Source: Gaiellasilicea sp051005735
Lineage (GTDB): Bacteria; Actinomycetota; Thermoleophilia; Gaiellales; Gaiellaceae
Assembly: GCA_051005735.1 (NCBI GenBank)
Contig: JBPCJB010000248.1
Coordinates: 1-9,026, forward strand
Reading direction: 5' to 3'
DNA length: 9,026 nucleotides
Every line of letters begins with the position of its first letter. Position 1 is the stretch's first letter. A program made the translations under genes and the position numbers. This document shows positions 1 to 6,612 of this stretch, in pieces. A model generated the notes under the pieces. It was not told where the DNA came from. It worked only from the letters and a program-made list of their open reading frames with translations, and searched no databases.

Positions 1-2
1 GG

Positions 3-305
3 GCCATCAAGACAGTGTTCGGCGAGCACGCCCGCAGACTGGCCGTCTCGTCGACCAAATCGGTCACCGGGCACTGCTTCGGCGCAGCCGGTGCGATCGA
101 GTCGATGATGTGCGCGCTCGCGCTGCATCATCAGCTCCTGCCGCCGACGATCAACTACCGCAACCCGGATCCCGAGTGCGATCTCGACTACGTCCCAAAC
201 GAGGCGCGCGATCTGAGCGAGACCGGCGCGGAGCTCGACGTCGCGCTCTCGAACGCGATGGGCCTCGGCGGGCACAACGGCTGTGTCTTACTGGGTCGCG
301 TCTAG
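3..305 (+). CDS. fabF: Beta-ketoacyl-ACP synthase II, C-terminal part
   Basis: The gene is cut by the left window edge; about 100 C-terminal residues are visible, open from base 3. This family condenses malonyl-ACP with acyl-ACP in fatty-acid elongation in the cytoplasm. The stretch VSSTKSVTGHCFGAAGA matches the conserved KAS segment that carries the catalytic lysine (STKS) and the second catalytic histidine (TGH). It is followed by the usual PPTINY and LDYVPN segments and the closing glycine-rich loop SNAMGLGGHNG. In characterised FabF that loop reads GFGG with a gating phenylalanine; here the position is leucine. The cysteine nucleophile lies outside the window. The TAG stop at 303-305 shares CTAG with the stop of the convergent HAD gene. 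Family assignment is firm. Whether it is the housekeeping fabF or a specialised KAS paralogue is not settled. Confidence 0.9.
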   Translation, partial: AIKTVFGEHARRLAVSSTKSVTGHCFGAAGAIESMMCALALHHQLLPPTINYRNPDPECDLDYVPNEARDLSETGAELDVALSNAMGLGGHNGCVLLGRV

Positions 306-949
306 CCGACGACGAGCTCGGGGATCAGCTCGTCGAGCGAGGCGACGACGACGTCCGCGAGTGCGAGCGCGTCCGCCGCGGGCGGGTAGTGCCGGTTCGG
401 GAACGCGATCACCCGCATCCCCGCCGCGTGCGCGGCCCGGAGCCCGTTCGAGGAGTCCTCGATCGCCGCGCAGCCGCCGGGATCGACGTCGAGTCGACGT
501 GCCGCCTCGAGGTAGACGTCCGGGGCCGGCTTGCCGCGAGCGACTTCCTCGGACGAGACCGTCGTCTGGAAGTGGGCCGCGATCCTGGCCTGCTCGAGTA
601 CCACCTCGATCAACGGCCGATTCGAGGACGACGCGACGGCCAGCCGGAGCTCGCCTGCGAGCCGCTCGACGGCCGCCGCAGCGCCGTCGAGCAGCGGCAG
701 CTTCTCCCGATAACGGGCGAGCATCCGCCTGACGACCTCGTCGCTCAGCTCCTCAGGCGAGTCGGCCAGACCGAGCTCCTCGTGCAGGTAGCGCGACCAC
801 TCGGGCGAGCTCATCCCCATCATGTCGGCCTGCGCCGTGTCGCTCCAGCGTCCGCCGCGCTCGCGGACGAGCTGCTCGCGCACCTCGTCCCAAACCTGCT
901 CGGAGTCGACGATCACGCCGTCCAAGTCGAAGACCACGGCCTCGATCAC
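302..949 (-). CDS. HAD-superfamily hydrolase (beta-phosphoglucomutase-like phosphatase)
   Basis: 215 residues, a normal length for subfamily IA HAD phosphatases. All four HAD motifs are visible: motif I FDLDGVIVDSE (nucleophile Asp8, acid/base Asp10), motif II with a serine in AVASSSN (about 107), motif III lysine in GKPAPDVY (Lys140), and motif IV IEDSSNG (Glu164, Asp165). The helical cap lies at about residues 15-85. Such enzymes hydrolyse or isomerise small phosphorylated sugars or similar metabolites; the substrate cannot be read from sequence. The GTG start at 949 overlaps the TGA of the upstream flavin reductase (GTGA), which implies translational coupling. A longer open frame exists upstream, but it only shadows the reductase. 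The gene converges on fabF and the stop codons overlap. Confidence 0.9.
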   Translation of the reverse strand: MIEAVVFDLDGVIVDSEQVWDEVREQLVRERGGRWSDTAQADMMGMSSPEWSRYLHEELGLADSPEELSDEVVRRMLARYREKLPLLDGAAAAVERLAGELRLAVASSSNRPLIEVVLEQARIAAHFQTTVSSEEVARGKPAPDVYLEAARRLDVDPGGCAAIEDSSNGLRAAHAAGMRVIAFPNRHYPPAADALALADVVVASLDELIPELVVG

Positions 950-1410
950 GCGTAGACCCCGTCGACGCGGACGAGCGCGTCGCCGGGCTCGCCAGACTCC
1001 GCCCGCTCGACGCGACCGATGAAGAACGTGTGATCGCCGGCTTCGTGCTCGCCCTCGACCGCGCACTCCAGCCAGCCGACGGCACCCTCGAGGAGCGGCG
1101 CTCGCCGGCCTTCTCGGACCCGGATTCCGCGCCAGAGCACGATCGGCGGGATCCCGCGGGCGAAGTGGCGCGCGAGCTCGACCTGGCCGGCCGCAAGCAG
1201 CGAGACCGCGAAGCCCTCCGCAGCGCGCAGCAACTCGTGGAGTGCCGCCTGCCGCGCGATCGAGATCCCGACGAGCGGCGGCTCGAGCGCGAGCGAGACG
1301 AGCGAGGCGACGGTGAGCCCGAGCCGCTCGCCTTCGAGATCGACGGTGACGACGCACACGCCGGCCGGCTGGCGGCGCAGGACTGCTCTCAGCTCCTCGC
1401 CCGTCGCCAC
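946..1410 (-). CDS. Flavin reductase family protein (FMN-binding split barrel)
   Basis: 154 residues, typical for the HpaC/RutF-like flavin reductase domain. These cytoplasmic proteins use NAD(P)H to reduce FMN or FAD, often for a partner monooxygenase. Family-like segments appear in order: QPAGVCVVTV (15-23), GLTVASLVSLALEPPLVGISI (31-51), FAVSLLAAGQ (67-76), GWLECAVEGEHEAGDH (112-127) and the closing signature GDHTFFIGRV (125-134). The GTG start at 1410 is set by an in-frame TGA just upstream (near 1424); no strong Shine-Dalgarno is evident. The gene ends inside the start codon of the HAD gene and begins 27 bases after the upstream secreted-protein gene, so it is probably in the same operon. 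No partner oxygenase is in the window, so its physiological acceptor is unknown. Confidence 0.88.
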   Translation of the reverse strand: MATGEELRAVLRRQPAGVCVVTVDLEGERLGLTVASLVSLALEPPLVGISIARQAALHELLRAAEGFAVSLLAAGQVELARHFARGIPPIVLWRGIRVREGRRAPLLEGAVGWLECAVEGEHEAGDHTFFIGRVERAESGEPGDALVRVDGVYA

Positions 1411-1437
1411 CGGCCGATCATAAGAGCCTCAGTTCGG

Positions 1438-2355
1438 CTAGACCGCTCTACAGAGCCCGTCGCCGGCGTAGAACGCCTTCTGCTCCTCGTGCATCCGGAG
1501 GTCGAAGTCCTTGTCGTAGGACCCGAGCGATTCCGATTCCCAGTAGACGTCCGGGGTGACGCCGGGGCCGATGATCGTGGCGCGATAGCGCGTGCCGGCG
1601 CCGACCGGGCGGGCGCCGTGGCTGTAGAGGCCGTAGCAGAACTTGCCGGTGCGCTTGTGCATCACGAAGCTGTTCTCGCGCCTCCAGCCACTGCCATAGG
1701 CCGAGTCGTAGGTGTCGAGATAGAGGTTGCGGCCGAAGGTGTCGAGCGGGGCGCCGGTCGAGGTCGTCTTGAACCCGTGCACGGGGTCGCCCAGATAGGT
1801 GAACGAGCCGAAGAGGTGCTCGAACTTCCGGTAGGCCCAGTTCTGCTTCACGGTGAGCTGCGGCAGCGCACCCGACCAGTGGGAGAGTCGCAGCTCCCAG
1901 ACGGCCTGCTTCGCGCTGGGGACGAGACCGTAGTTCGGGAGCATTCGCTGCCAGGCCTGCACCGCCCAGTGCGATCCGTCCGGGGCCGTGCACGCCGTCA
2001 CGAGCCACTGCAGCTCAGGCCCGGCATAGGGACGGCAAGCGTTCTTGAAGGTCTTCCAGACGTCGCGCTTATAGGTGCCGTAGCCGCCCGAGTAGTCGAG
2101 CTCGAAGGAGACCTGGGGGCGTGCGGTCGTCGGCGCGATCGCGTTCTCGGCGCCCCAGGCGAGCACGTTCCAGCGCTTGCCGCGCGCCTCGTAGCTGAGG
2201 AGCGCTTGGCCGTTGCCCGCGACCTGGAGCTTGACGTTGGCCGCGTTCCGGTCGATCAGCTCCGAGGCAGAGGCTGTGGAGGCGAAGACGGCCGCCGCGA
2301 GAGCCGAGAGCGCGGCGAGCCGGAGCAGGTAGTGACCGCGTGGATCGGACGGCAT
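1438..2355 (-). CDS. Secreted four-cysteine protein of unrecognised family (copy 1, intact)
   Basis: 305 residues with a likely Sec signal peptide: basic Arg6/Arg12, a hydrophobic run at about 10-25, and a plausible cleavage after ASA (28-30). The mature part matches no family I know by name, but it is clearly paralogous to the broken gene at 5413-6349. Shared blocks include LxWGA (65-69), DYSGG (87-91), WKTFKNACRPY (100-110), VTACTAPDGSxWAxQAWQR (119-137), LSHWSGALPQL (157-167), GRNLYLDTYDSAYGSGWR (208-225) and GPGVTP (263-268). Cys107, Cys122, Cys240 and Cys302 are all conserved in the other copy, which suggests two disulfides in an extracytoplasmic fold rich in Trp and Tyr. AGGAG abuts the ATG with no spacer, which is unusual. 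The gene lies 36 bases after the DUF4383 gene and was probably transcribed with it. No catalytic motif is evident, so the function is unknown. Confidence 0.85.
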   Translation of the reverse strand: MPSDPRGHYLLRLAALSALAAAVFASTASASELIDRNAANVKLQVAGNGQALLSYEARGKRWNVLAWGAENAIAPTTARPQVSFELDYSGGYGTYKRDVWKTFKNACRPYAGPELQWLVTACTAPDGSHWAVQAWQRMLPNYGLVPSAKQAVWELRLSHWSGALPQLTVKQNWAYRKFEHLFGSFTYLGDPVHGFKTTSTGAPLDTFGRNLYLDTYDSAYGSGWRRENSFVMHKRTGKFCYGLYSHGARPVGAGTRYRATIIGPGVTPDVYWESESLGSYDKDFDLRMHEEQKAFYAGDGLCRAV

Positions 2356-2391
2356 CTCCTGCTGTATCGGCGGAACGGCCGACCTCCCAGG

Positions 2392-2850
2392 TCACTGGCG
2401 CGAGGGATCTTGGGTCGCCGCGGCCGCCGGACCGCGCTCGCGGGTCGTGAGCAGGCCGAGCGCGATCAGGCCAACCGCCAGTCCGAGGTGAAGCCAGTTG
2501 TCGCCGTTGTTGATCGGCACCCAATCGCCGGCCCCGGCGATTCCGATCAGGAGCAAGACGACGTAGAGGGCGCCGCTGCCGAGTAGGTACGTGCGGGCTC
2601 CGGCGGGCGTCGCCGCCATCAGGATCCCGACCGCGAACAGGGCGTGGACGATGTTGTGGAGGATGCTGATCTCGAAGAGGTCGAGCAGCTCCGCGTCGCC
2701 GGCGTCGCCGGCGAACTCGAGTCCGTCGTAGAGATTCGTCGTGATTCCGGGGACGAAGCCGGCGGTCCCGGCGATCAGAAAGAGGAGGCCCACGACGCGG
2801 GCGACCGTCTGCACGGGCGTCGTCTGGCTCATTCCGATCCCGCGTGGCAT
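2392..2850 (-). CDS. DUF4383 domain membrane protein
   Basis: 152 residues with four predicted membrane segments (about 15-35, 64-82, 87-107, 118-137). The layout matches the DUF4383 family, common in actinobacteria: an opening VQTVARVVGLLFLIAGTAGF, a central NIVHALFAVGI after an acidic loop, and a closing NNGDNWLHLGLAVGLIALGL. No biochemical function is known for the family. The first ATG at 2850 follows the TAG of the histidine-kinase gene with no gap, so translation may be coupled. A second in-frame ATG at 2832 (MSQTTPVQ) has a purine-rich stretch before it and would give a more typical N-terminus, so the start is uncertain by six residues. The C-terminal tail is Ala-, Gln- and Arg-rich and probably cytoplasmic. 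Confidence 0.88.
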   Translation of the reverse strand: MPRGIGMSQTTPVQTVARVVGLLFLIAGTAGFVPGITTNLYDGLEFAGDAGDAELLDLFEISILHNIVHALFAVGILMAATPAGARTYLLGSGALYVVLLLIGIAGAGDWVPINNGDNWLHLGLAVGLIALGLLTTRERGPAAAATQDPSRQ

Positions 2851-3831
2851 CTAGAGAGGAAGCTCGGCCCGCACGGCCGTGCCGGCGCCGGGGACGCTCG
2901 AGACGGCGAAGCTGCCACCGAGCGCGGCGACGCGATCCGCCAGCCCCTGCAGCACGGAGCCGCTCTGATCCGCTCCGCCGACGCCGTCGTCGGCCACCTC
3001 GACGAACGCGTGGGCCGCCTCGAGCTCGACCCGGATCGTGATCAGGCGGGCGTGCGCATGCTTGGCCGCATTCGCGAGAGCCTCCACGATCAAGTAGTAG
3101 GCGGCCGCCTCGACGCTCGAGCCGAGCCGTTCCTCGGGCAGGGAGACGAGCTCCACGGGTAGGAGCGACCGCTCGGCGAGCGTGCGGACGGCACGGGCGA
3201 GCCCGTGGTCTGTGAGGACGCGAGGGTGCAGGCCGCGGACGAGCTCACGGATCTCGTCCAGCGCCAGCGCCAGCTCGGTCTGGGCCGCGTCCAAGAGCTC
3301 GGGCACCGCTTCCGGCCGCCCGTCGAGCCGCTTGCGGATCAGGTGCAGGTGGAGTGAGACCGCGACGAGCCGCTGCTGGGCGCCGTCGTGGAGGTTGCGC
3401 TCGATCCTGCGGCGTTCCGCGTCACCGGCAGTGACGATGCGGGCGCGCGACTCGCTCACCTCGCGGATCGCCTCGCGCAGATCGGTGACGTCGCGGACGA
3501 TCGCGAGCACCTCTCCGGCCGCAACCGGCGCGATGCGCAGCTCGAAGTCGCGCAGCTCGCCCATGTGCGTGCGCAATCGGTAGTTCACCGTCGCGAGCTC
3601 GCCAGACGACAGCGCCGCCGCCACACCTCGCATCAGCTGCTCCGCCACGTCGCCCGGGAGCAGGTCGCGCACGCTCGCGCCGACGACCAGCTCCGGCGGA
3701 TTGGCGAGCCGCGACAGATCGCCGCCGAGCTCGAGATAGGTGCCGTCCGCCCCGAGCCGCAGGAGCAGGTCCGGTAGCGCCTCGAGCAGCGCACGATGAC
3801 GTGCCTCGACCGGTGTGGAGACCCCATCCAT
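2851..3831 (-). CDS. Orphan PAS-domain sensor histidine kinase (HisKA_3 / NarL-type)
   Basis: 326 residues. An N-terminal PAS-like sensor domain (about 12-115, ending VRDVTDLREA) precedes a HisKA_3 dimerisation domain with the signature ERRRIERNLHDGAQQRL, where His148 is the predicted phospho-acceptor. The HATPase_c domain follows: N-box around Asn254 (ALANAAKHAHA), DDGVGG (281-286), GLADRVAALGG (296-306) and GAGTAVRAELPL at the end. No transmembrane segment or signal peptide is visible, so it should sense a cytoplasmic cue. HisKA_3 kinases normally pair with a LuxR/NarL-type response regulator, but none is encoded in the window. The ATG at 3831 lies 32 bases after the flippase gene. A strong AGGAG sits 21 bases upstream of that ATG, too far for ideal initiation, so the start is slightly uncertain. 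The open frame continues far upstream only as a shadow of the flippase. Confidence 0.9.
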   Translation of the reverse strand: MDGVSTPVEARHRALLEALPDLLLRLGADGTYLELGGDLSRLANPPELVVGASVRDLLPGDVAEQLMRGVAAALSSGELATVNYRLRTHMGELRDFELRIAPVAAGEVLAIVRDVTDLREAIREVSESRARIVTAGDAERRRIERNLHDGAQQRLVAVSLHLHLIRKRLDGRPEAVPELLDAAQTELALALDEIRELVRGLHPRVLTDHGLARAVRTLAERSLLPVELVSLPEERLGSSVEAAAYYLIVEALANAAKHAHARLITIRVELEAAHAFVEVADDGVGGADQSGSVLQGLADRVAALGGSFAVSSVPGAGTAVRAELPL

Positions 3832-3863
3832 GGGTGCGCATCGTATCGCGCGCTCCTTTCGTT

Positions 3864-5210
3864 CTAGCTCCTCGCCGCCTCCCTCGAGAGGCGGCGGAAG
3901 AGGAACCACGCAAGCGCTCCGCCGGCCAGATAGCCAAGCGCGCTGGCCCCTGCGGCCCCCTCGACGCCGTAGCGCGGGATCAGCAGCAGGGCAAGCAGCG
4001 CGGTGAGGATCATCGCCAGGACGGAGACTGCGAGGCTGAGATTCGGACGCCCGTGGCGGAGCGAGAGGTAGACGACGAGCACGGTGACCGGCGCGTAGGC
4101 CACGATTCCCGGCAGGAGCAGGGCGAGCGGCCGCGCGGCCCCATCGAAGTCGCTGCCGAAGAGGAGTGGGATCAGGAACGGCGCCGCGACTCCGACGACC
4201 ACGGCGACACCCGCGGTGTACGCGAGGCCCTTCAGCGCCGAGCGGCCGACGAGCCGGGTCGCGTCGCGCTCGTCGTCGTGCACCGCAGGCCCGGTGATCG
4301 CGGTCGCGATCGCCGCAGGGATCAGCCACAGCGCCTCCGCTGCCTGCATCGCGATCGAATAGACGCCGACAGCGGCGACGTCGTCGTACCACTCGAGGAT
4401 GAAGAGCTCGATCCGGTAGCCGATCAGGTTCACGACCTGGACCGCGCCCAGCACGAGCGCCAGTCGCAGGATCGTCCGGCCGTGCTCGTCGAGGAACGCC
4501 GGCGGCCCCACCGGCAGCCAGAGATCGCGGGCGGCAACGAGGGCGAAGGTCGCCGTCAGTAGATGCGCGGCCGTCCAGGCGGCGACCGCCGCCCTGACGC
4601 CGCCGCCGAGCCCGACGACGAGGACGAGCATCCCCGCGAGCGTCAGGAGGGGCGACAGCGCCTGCACGTAGTTCCAGACGCGGACGCGCGCCTGGCCGAG
4701 CAGAACCCCGGAGACCGTCTGCCAGAGCACGTTCGGGATGAGCGCCGCTGCGGCGATCAGCGCCAGCTCGACGCCGATCGCCTCGGTCAGCGCGCCCGAC
4801 ACGACGACGAGCCCGACGCCGACGAGCCCGAGCGCGGCCGCAAGCGCAAAGGCTCGATGAACGAGCCGGCGCACCTCGACGTCTCCCTCGCGCAGCCGCG
4901 CCGTGACGGCGAGCCCGAGCTGACCGAGCAAGCGAGAGAGGATCGTCACCGTCAGGACGACGAGCACGAACGTCCCGCGGCCCGACGGCGCGAGGAAGCG
5001 GCTCTGGACGACGACGAGGACGAGCGCGATCGGAGTCGAGAGACCTCGGAAGAGCAGCGTCTCGAGCGTGTTCCGACCCACCTGTCGCTCGCCCGGAACC
5101 TCTTGCAGCGGCTCGCGCGGGAGCTGGTTGGGGGAGACCGGCGGCGTGCCGTCGATCGCGGGGGAGGGTCGCGCGGCTCCGCTCGTCGCGCGCTGCCGGG
5201 CGGGACTCAC
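3864..5210 (-). CDS. Polysaccharide / lipid-linked oligosaccharide flippase (Wzx/MVF-like)
   Basis: 448 residues with about 12 hydrophobic membrane segments after a polar, Pro-rich, probably disordered N-terminus of about 45 residues. The family-typical opening is ETLLFRGLSTPIALVLVV followed by SRFLAPSGRGTFVLVV. Central helices carry EWYDDVAAVGVYSIAMQAAE, and the C-terminal part has FGSDFDGAARPLALLLPG and PRYGVEGAAGASALGYLAGG, all characteristic of polysaccharide biosynthesis proteins of the MOP exporter superfamily. These flip undecaprenyl-linked glycans across the cytoplasmic membrane; the glycan here is unknown. The GTG start at 5210 has an AGAGGA Shine-Dalgarno seven bases upstream. It is probably the first gene of the run through the kinase, DUF4383 and secreted protein, tying that run to envelope biogenesis. 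No polymerase or intact glycosyltransferase lies beside it. Confidence 0.88.
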   Translation of the reverse strand: MSPARQRATSGAARPSPAIDGTPPVSPNQLPREPLQEVPGERQVGRNTLETLLFRGLSTPIALVLVVVQSRFLAPSGRGTFVLVVLTVTILSRLLGQLGLAVTARLREGDVEVRRLVHRAFALAAALGLVGVGLVVVSGALTEAIGVELALIAAAALIPNVLWQTVSGVLLGQARVRVWNYVQALSPLLTLAGMLVLVVGLGGGVRAAVAAWTAAHLLTATFALVAARDLWLPVGPPAFLDEHGRTILRLALVLGAVQVVNLIGYRIELFILEWYDDVAAVGVYSIAMQAAEALWLIPAAIATAITGPAVHDDERDATRLVGRSALKGLAYTAGVAVVVGVAAPFLIPLLFGSDFDGAARPLALLLPGIVAYAPVTVLVVYLSLRHGRPNLSLAVSVLAMILTALLALLLIPRYGVEGAAGASALGYLAGGALAWFLFRRLSREAARS

Positions 5211-5217
5211 GGCTGCA

Positions 5218-5223
5218 TCCTCT
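5218..5223 (-). promoter_or_regulatory. Ribosome binding site of the flippase gene
   Basis: AGAGGA on the minus strand, seven bases before the GTG at 5210. It supports the GTG as true start and therefore the long polar N-terminus, rather than a start closer to the first membrane helix. Confidence 0.6.
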
Positions 5224-5250
5224 CAGCGCGAGGAGCCAACGGAGCGTGAA

Positions 5251-5362
5251 TGGGCGCGCCCGGCCGGGGAGTGCGGCTCTCCCGCGACCACGATCCGCTC
5301 GACCACGAGGCCCGGCACAGTGGCGAGGCGCTCGGGCGGCACGGTCGCTTTGGGCGCGCCCG
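5251..5362. repeat. Two copies of a 12-bp GC palindrome-containing repeat spaced exactly 100 bp
   Basis: TGGGCGCGCCCG occurs at 5251-5262 and again at 5351-5362. The inner ten bases GGGCGCGCCC are a perfect palindrome. Both lie in the gap of about 200 bases between the broken secreted-protein gene and the flippase start. They could be operators or stem-forming elements, or chance in GC-rich DNA. I see no convincing gene in this gap. Confidence 0.45.
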
Positions 5363-5412
5363 CCTCCCAGGGTAGTCGGGGCCAGGCTCGTTGTCGCGGT
5401 CTGCTCGGAAGC

Positions 5413-6349
5413 TCAGCGCTCGGGCGCGCAGTGGCGGTCGCCGCCGAGGATCTCGTCGAATCGCCTCGTCGCCTCGCGCTGCGCCTCCGCGTCGAATGCA
5501 TCCAGCCGCGGAACGGTCGCCTGCACGATCGGCGTCACCCCCGGCCCGATCGCCGAGACCATGTGCTGCTCGCCGAGCCCGTTCCCACGTGGCTTCCCGC
5601 TCGGATATCCGCGCGGCGGGATCTGGTGCACGAACGAGTAACAGAAGCCGCCGTTTCCGACGTGCATGGCGATCGCGGTGTCATGCCTCCAGCCAGGCCC
5701 GTAGTCCGAGTTGAAGGTGTCGATCGAGACGTTGCGCGCCCACTCGTCCCGCACGGTAGGAGAGGTCGTTCGCGTCCCGTAGACGGGCTCGCCCCGGTAG
5801 AGCAGCCGACCGAAGATCCCCTGCACGCCTCCGCCGTAGGTCCAGTGGTTGTAGAGCTGGAGCTCCGGCAGCTCGCCACGCCAATGCGAGATATGAAGCT
5901 CGACCGCCTTCTGCCGCTCGGTCCAAGGCTCGAAGCCCCGCATCGGCAGGTTCCGCTGCCAGGCCTGGAGCGCCCAGTAGGAGCCGTCGGGCGCGTTGCA
6001 GGCGGTCACGAAGAAGGGGAGCACCGGGCCGTCGTAGGGTCCGCACCGGTTCGGGAACGTCTTCCAGTAGGTCGGGTTGCGCCGACTCTTCCAGCCGCCT
6101 GAATAGTCCATCCGGAACCTGGACTGCGTCGAGGGCGGCTCGGTCTGATGGGCAATTCCGTCGATTCGCGCCCCAGACGAGGACATGGCGCCTCAGGCCG
6201 GTCGTCGTCGTGTACTCGACGAGCGCGACCCCCTGCCCGTTCACCTTCAGCGTCGGGTTCTTCACGTTCGCGTCGCCGAAGATCGCTCCGGCGGCGCTTG
6301 CCGGCAGCCAGAGCGCGATTGCGCACGCGGCGACGATTCCCCTGCTCAA
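5413..6349 (-). pseudogene. Secreted four-cysteine protein, copy 2, broken by one frameshift
   Basis: The TTG start at 6349 has GGAGG eight bases upstream. It opens a signal peptide (MSRGIVAACAIALWLPASAA) and mature sequence up to HVLVWGA. That frame then turns to nonsense, and the homologous sequence continues in another frame from about 6170, beginning near RIDGIAHQTEPP and running to CAPER at 5413. Rejoined, the protein is about 312 residues and aligns end to end with the copy at 1438-2355, including DYSGG, WKTF, VTAC.APDGS, QAWQR, SHW.GELP, GPGVTP and all four cysteines. The break is at TGGGGCGCGAATC. Restoring one CG pair would read WGARIDG and fit the paralogue, so a two-base loss from a CG repeat is the simplest reading. 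A single-base gain is also possible. Because everything downstream is conserved, the lesion is recent or a sequencing error. Confidence 0.8.
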
Positions 6350-6357
6350 GACGTCTT

Positions 6358-6362
6358 CCTCC
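6358..6362 (-). promoter_or_regulatory. Ribosome binding site of secreted protein copy 2
   Basis: GGAGG on the minus strand with an eight-base spacer to the TTG at 6349. It fixes the unusual TTG start and shows that copy 2 has its own good initiation site despite the frameshift. Confidence 0.65.
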
Positions 6363-6467
6363 GATCGACGGAACGAGCGGCGTCCACTGTAGCCGGGTTC
6401 GCGGTAGGCGTCGGGCGCGTGTCCACTACGTCGCTCAGCCGGGCCTGCTGAGATCGTAGAGCACGTG

Positions 6468-6506
6468 CACTACGCCGCCCAATCTGCCTTCCGCTATTAC
6501 GCCGAG
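6468..6506 (+). other. Plus-strand fragment resembling the C-terminal motif of GT39 glycosyltransferases (possible inverted piece)
   Basis: On the + strand this stretch reads HYAAQSAFRYYAE, preceded by EIVEHV. It resembles the YYAAQxAFRYY-type segment I associate with the C-terminus of actinobacterial GT39 membrane proteins. The decayed GT39 gene next to it runs on the opposite strand and loses recognisable sequence near 6613, just before this motif would be expected. A local inversion of roughly 6440-6610 would explain both facts. The resemblance is by eye over only 13-19 residues, without a start codon, so chance is not excluded. Confidence 0.3.
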
Positions 6507-6612
6507 TGGGCACGGCGCGCCAGAGTCTCGGCCCGGTCGTTGCTCGGTCGGCGAGGGGGAAAGAGGGGGACGACGAATCGCCGTCGACGCCGATGCAACC
6601 GCCGGTGACTGG

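Noticed and set aside
950..1357. N-terminal extension of the HAD gene to give a 351-residue protein
   Set aside because: The extra residues are Arg/Ala-rich and out of frame with the flavin reductase that truly occupies this stretch; the GTG at 949, overlapping the reductase stop, gives a family-sized HAD protein.
1030..2586. Long + strand open frame of 518 codons
   Set aside because: It runs antisense to the flavin reductase, the secreted protein and DUF4383, which all show clear family motifs. Its composition (Arg, Glu, Gly, Val rich) is the usual high-GC antisense artefact.
3832..4392. Upstream extension of the histidine kinase frame
   Set aside because: It lies inside the flippase coding region in a shadow frame and encodes low-complexity Arg/Ala/Gly sequence.
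3801..5249. Two successive + strand open frames opposite the flippase
   Set aside because: They are very rich in Arg, Asp, Glu and Gln with no domain-like pattern; they mirror the hydrophobic helices of the flippase on the other strand.
5068..6102. 344-codon + strand open frame
   Set aside because: It overlaps antisense the conserved part of secreted copy 2 and the flippase start, and shows no motif of its own.
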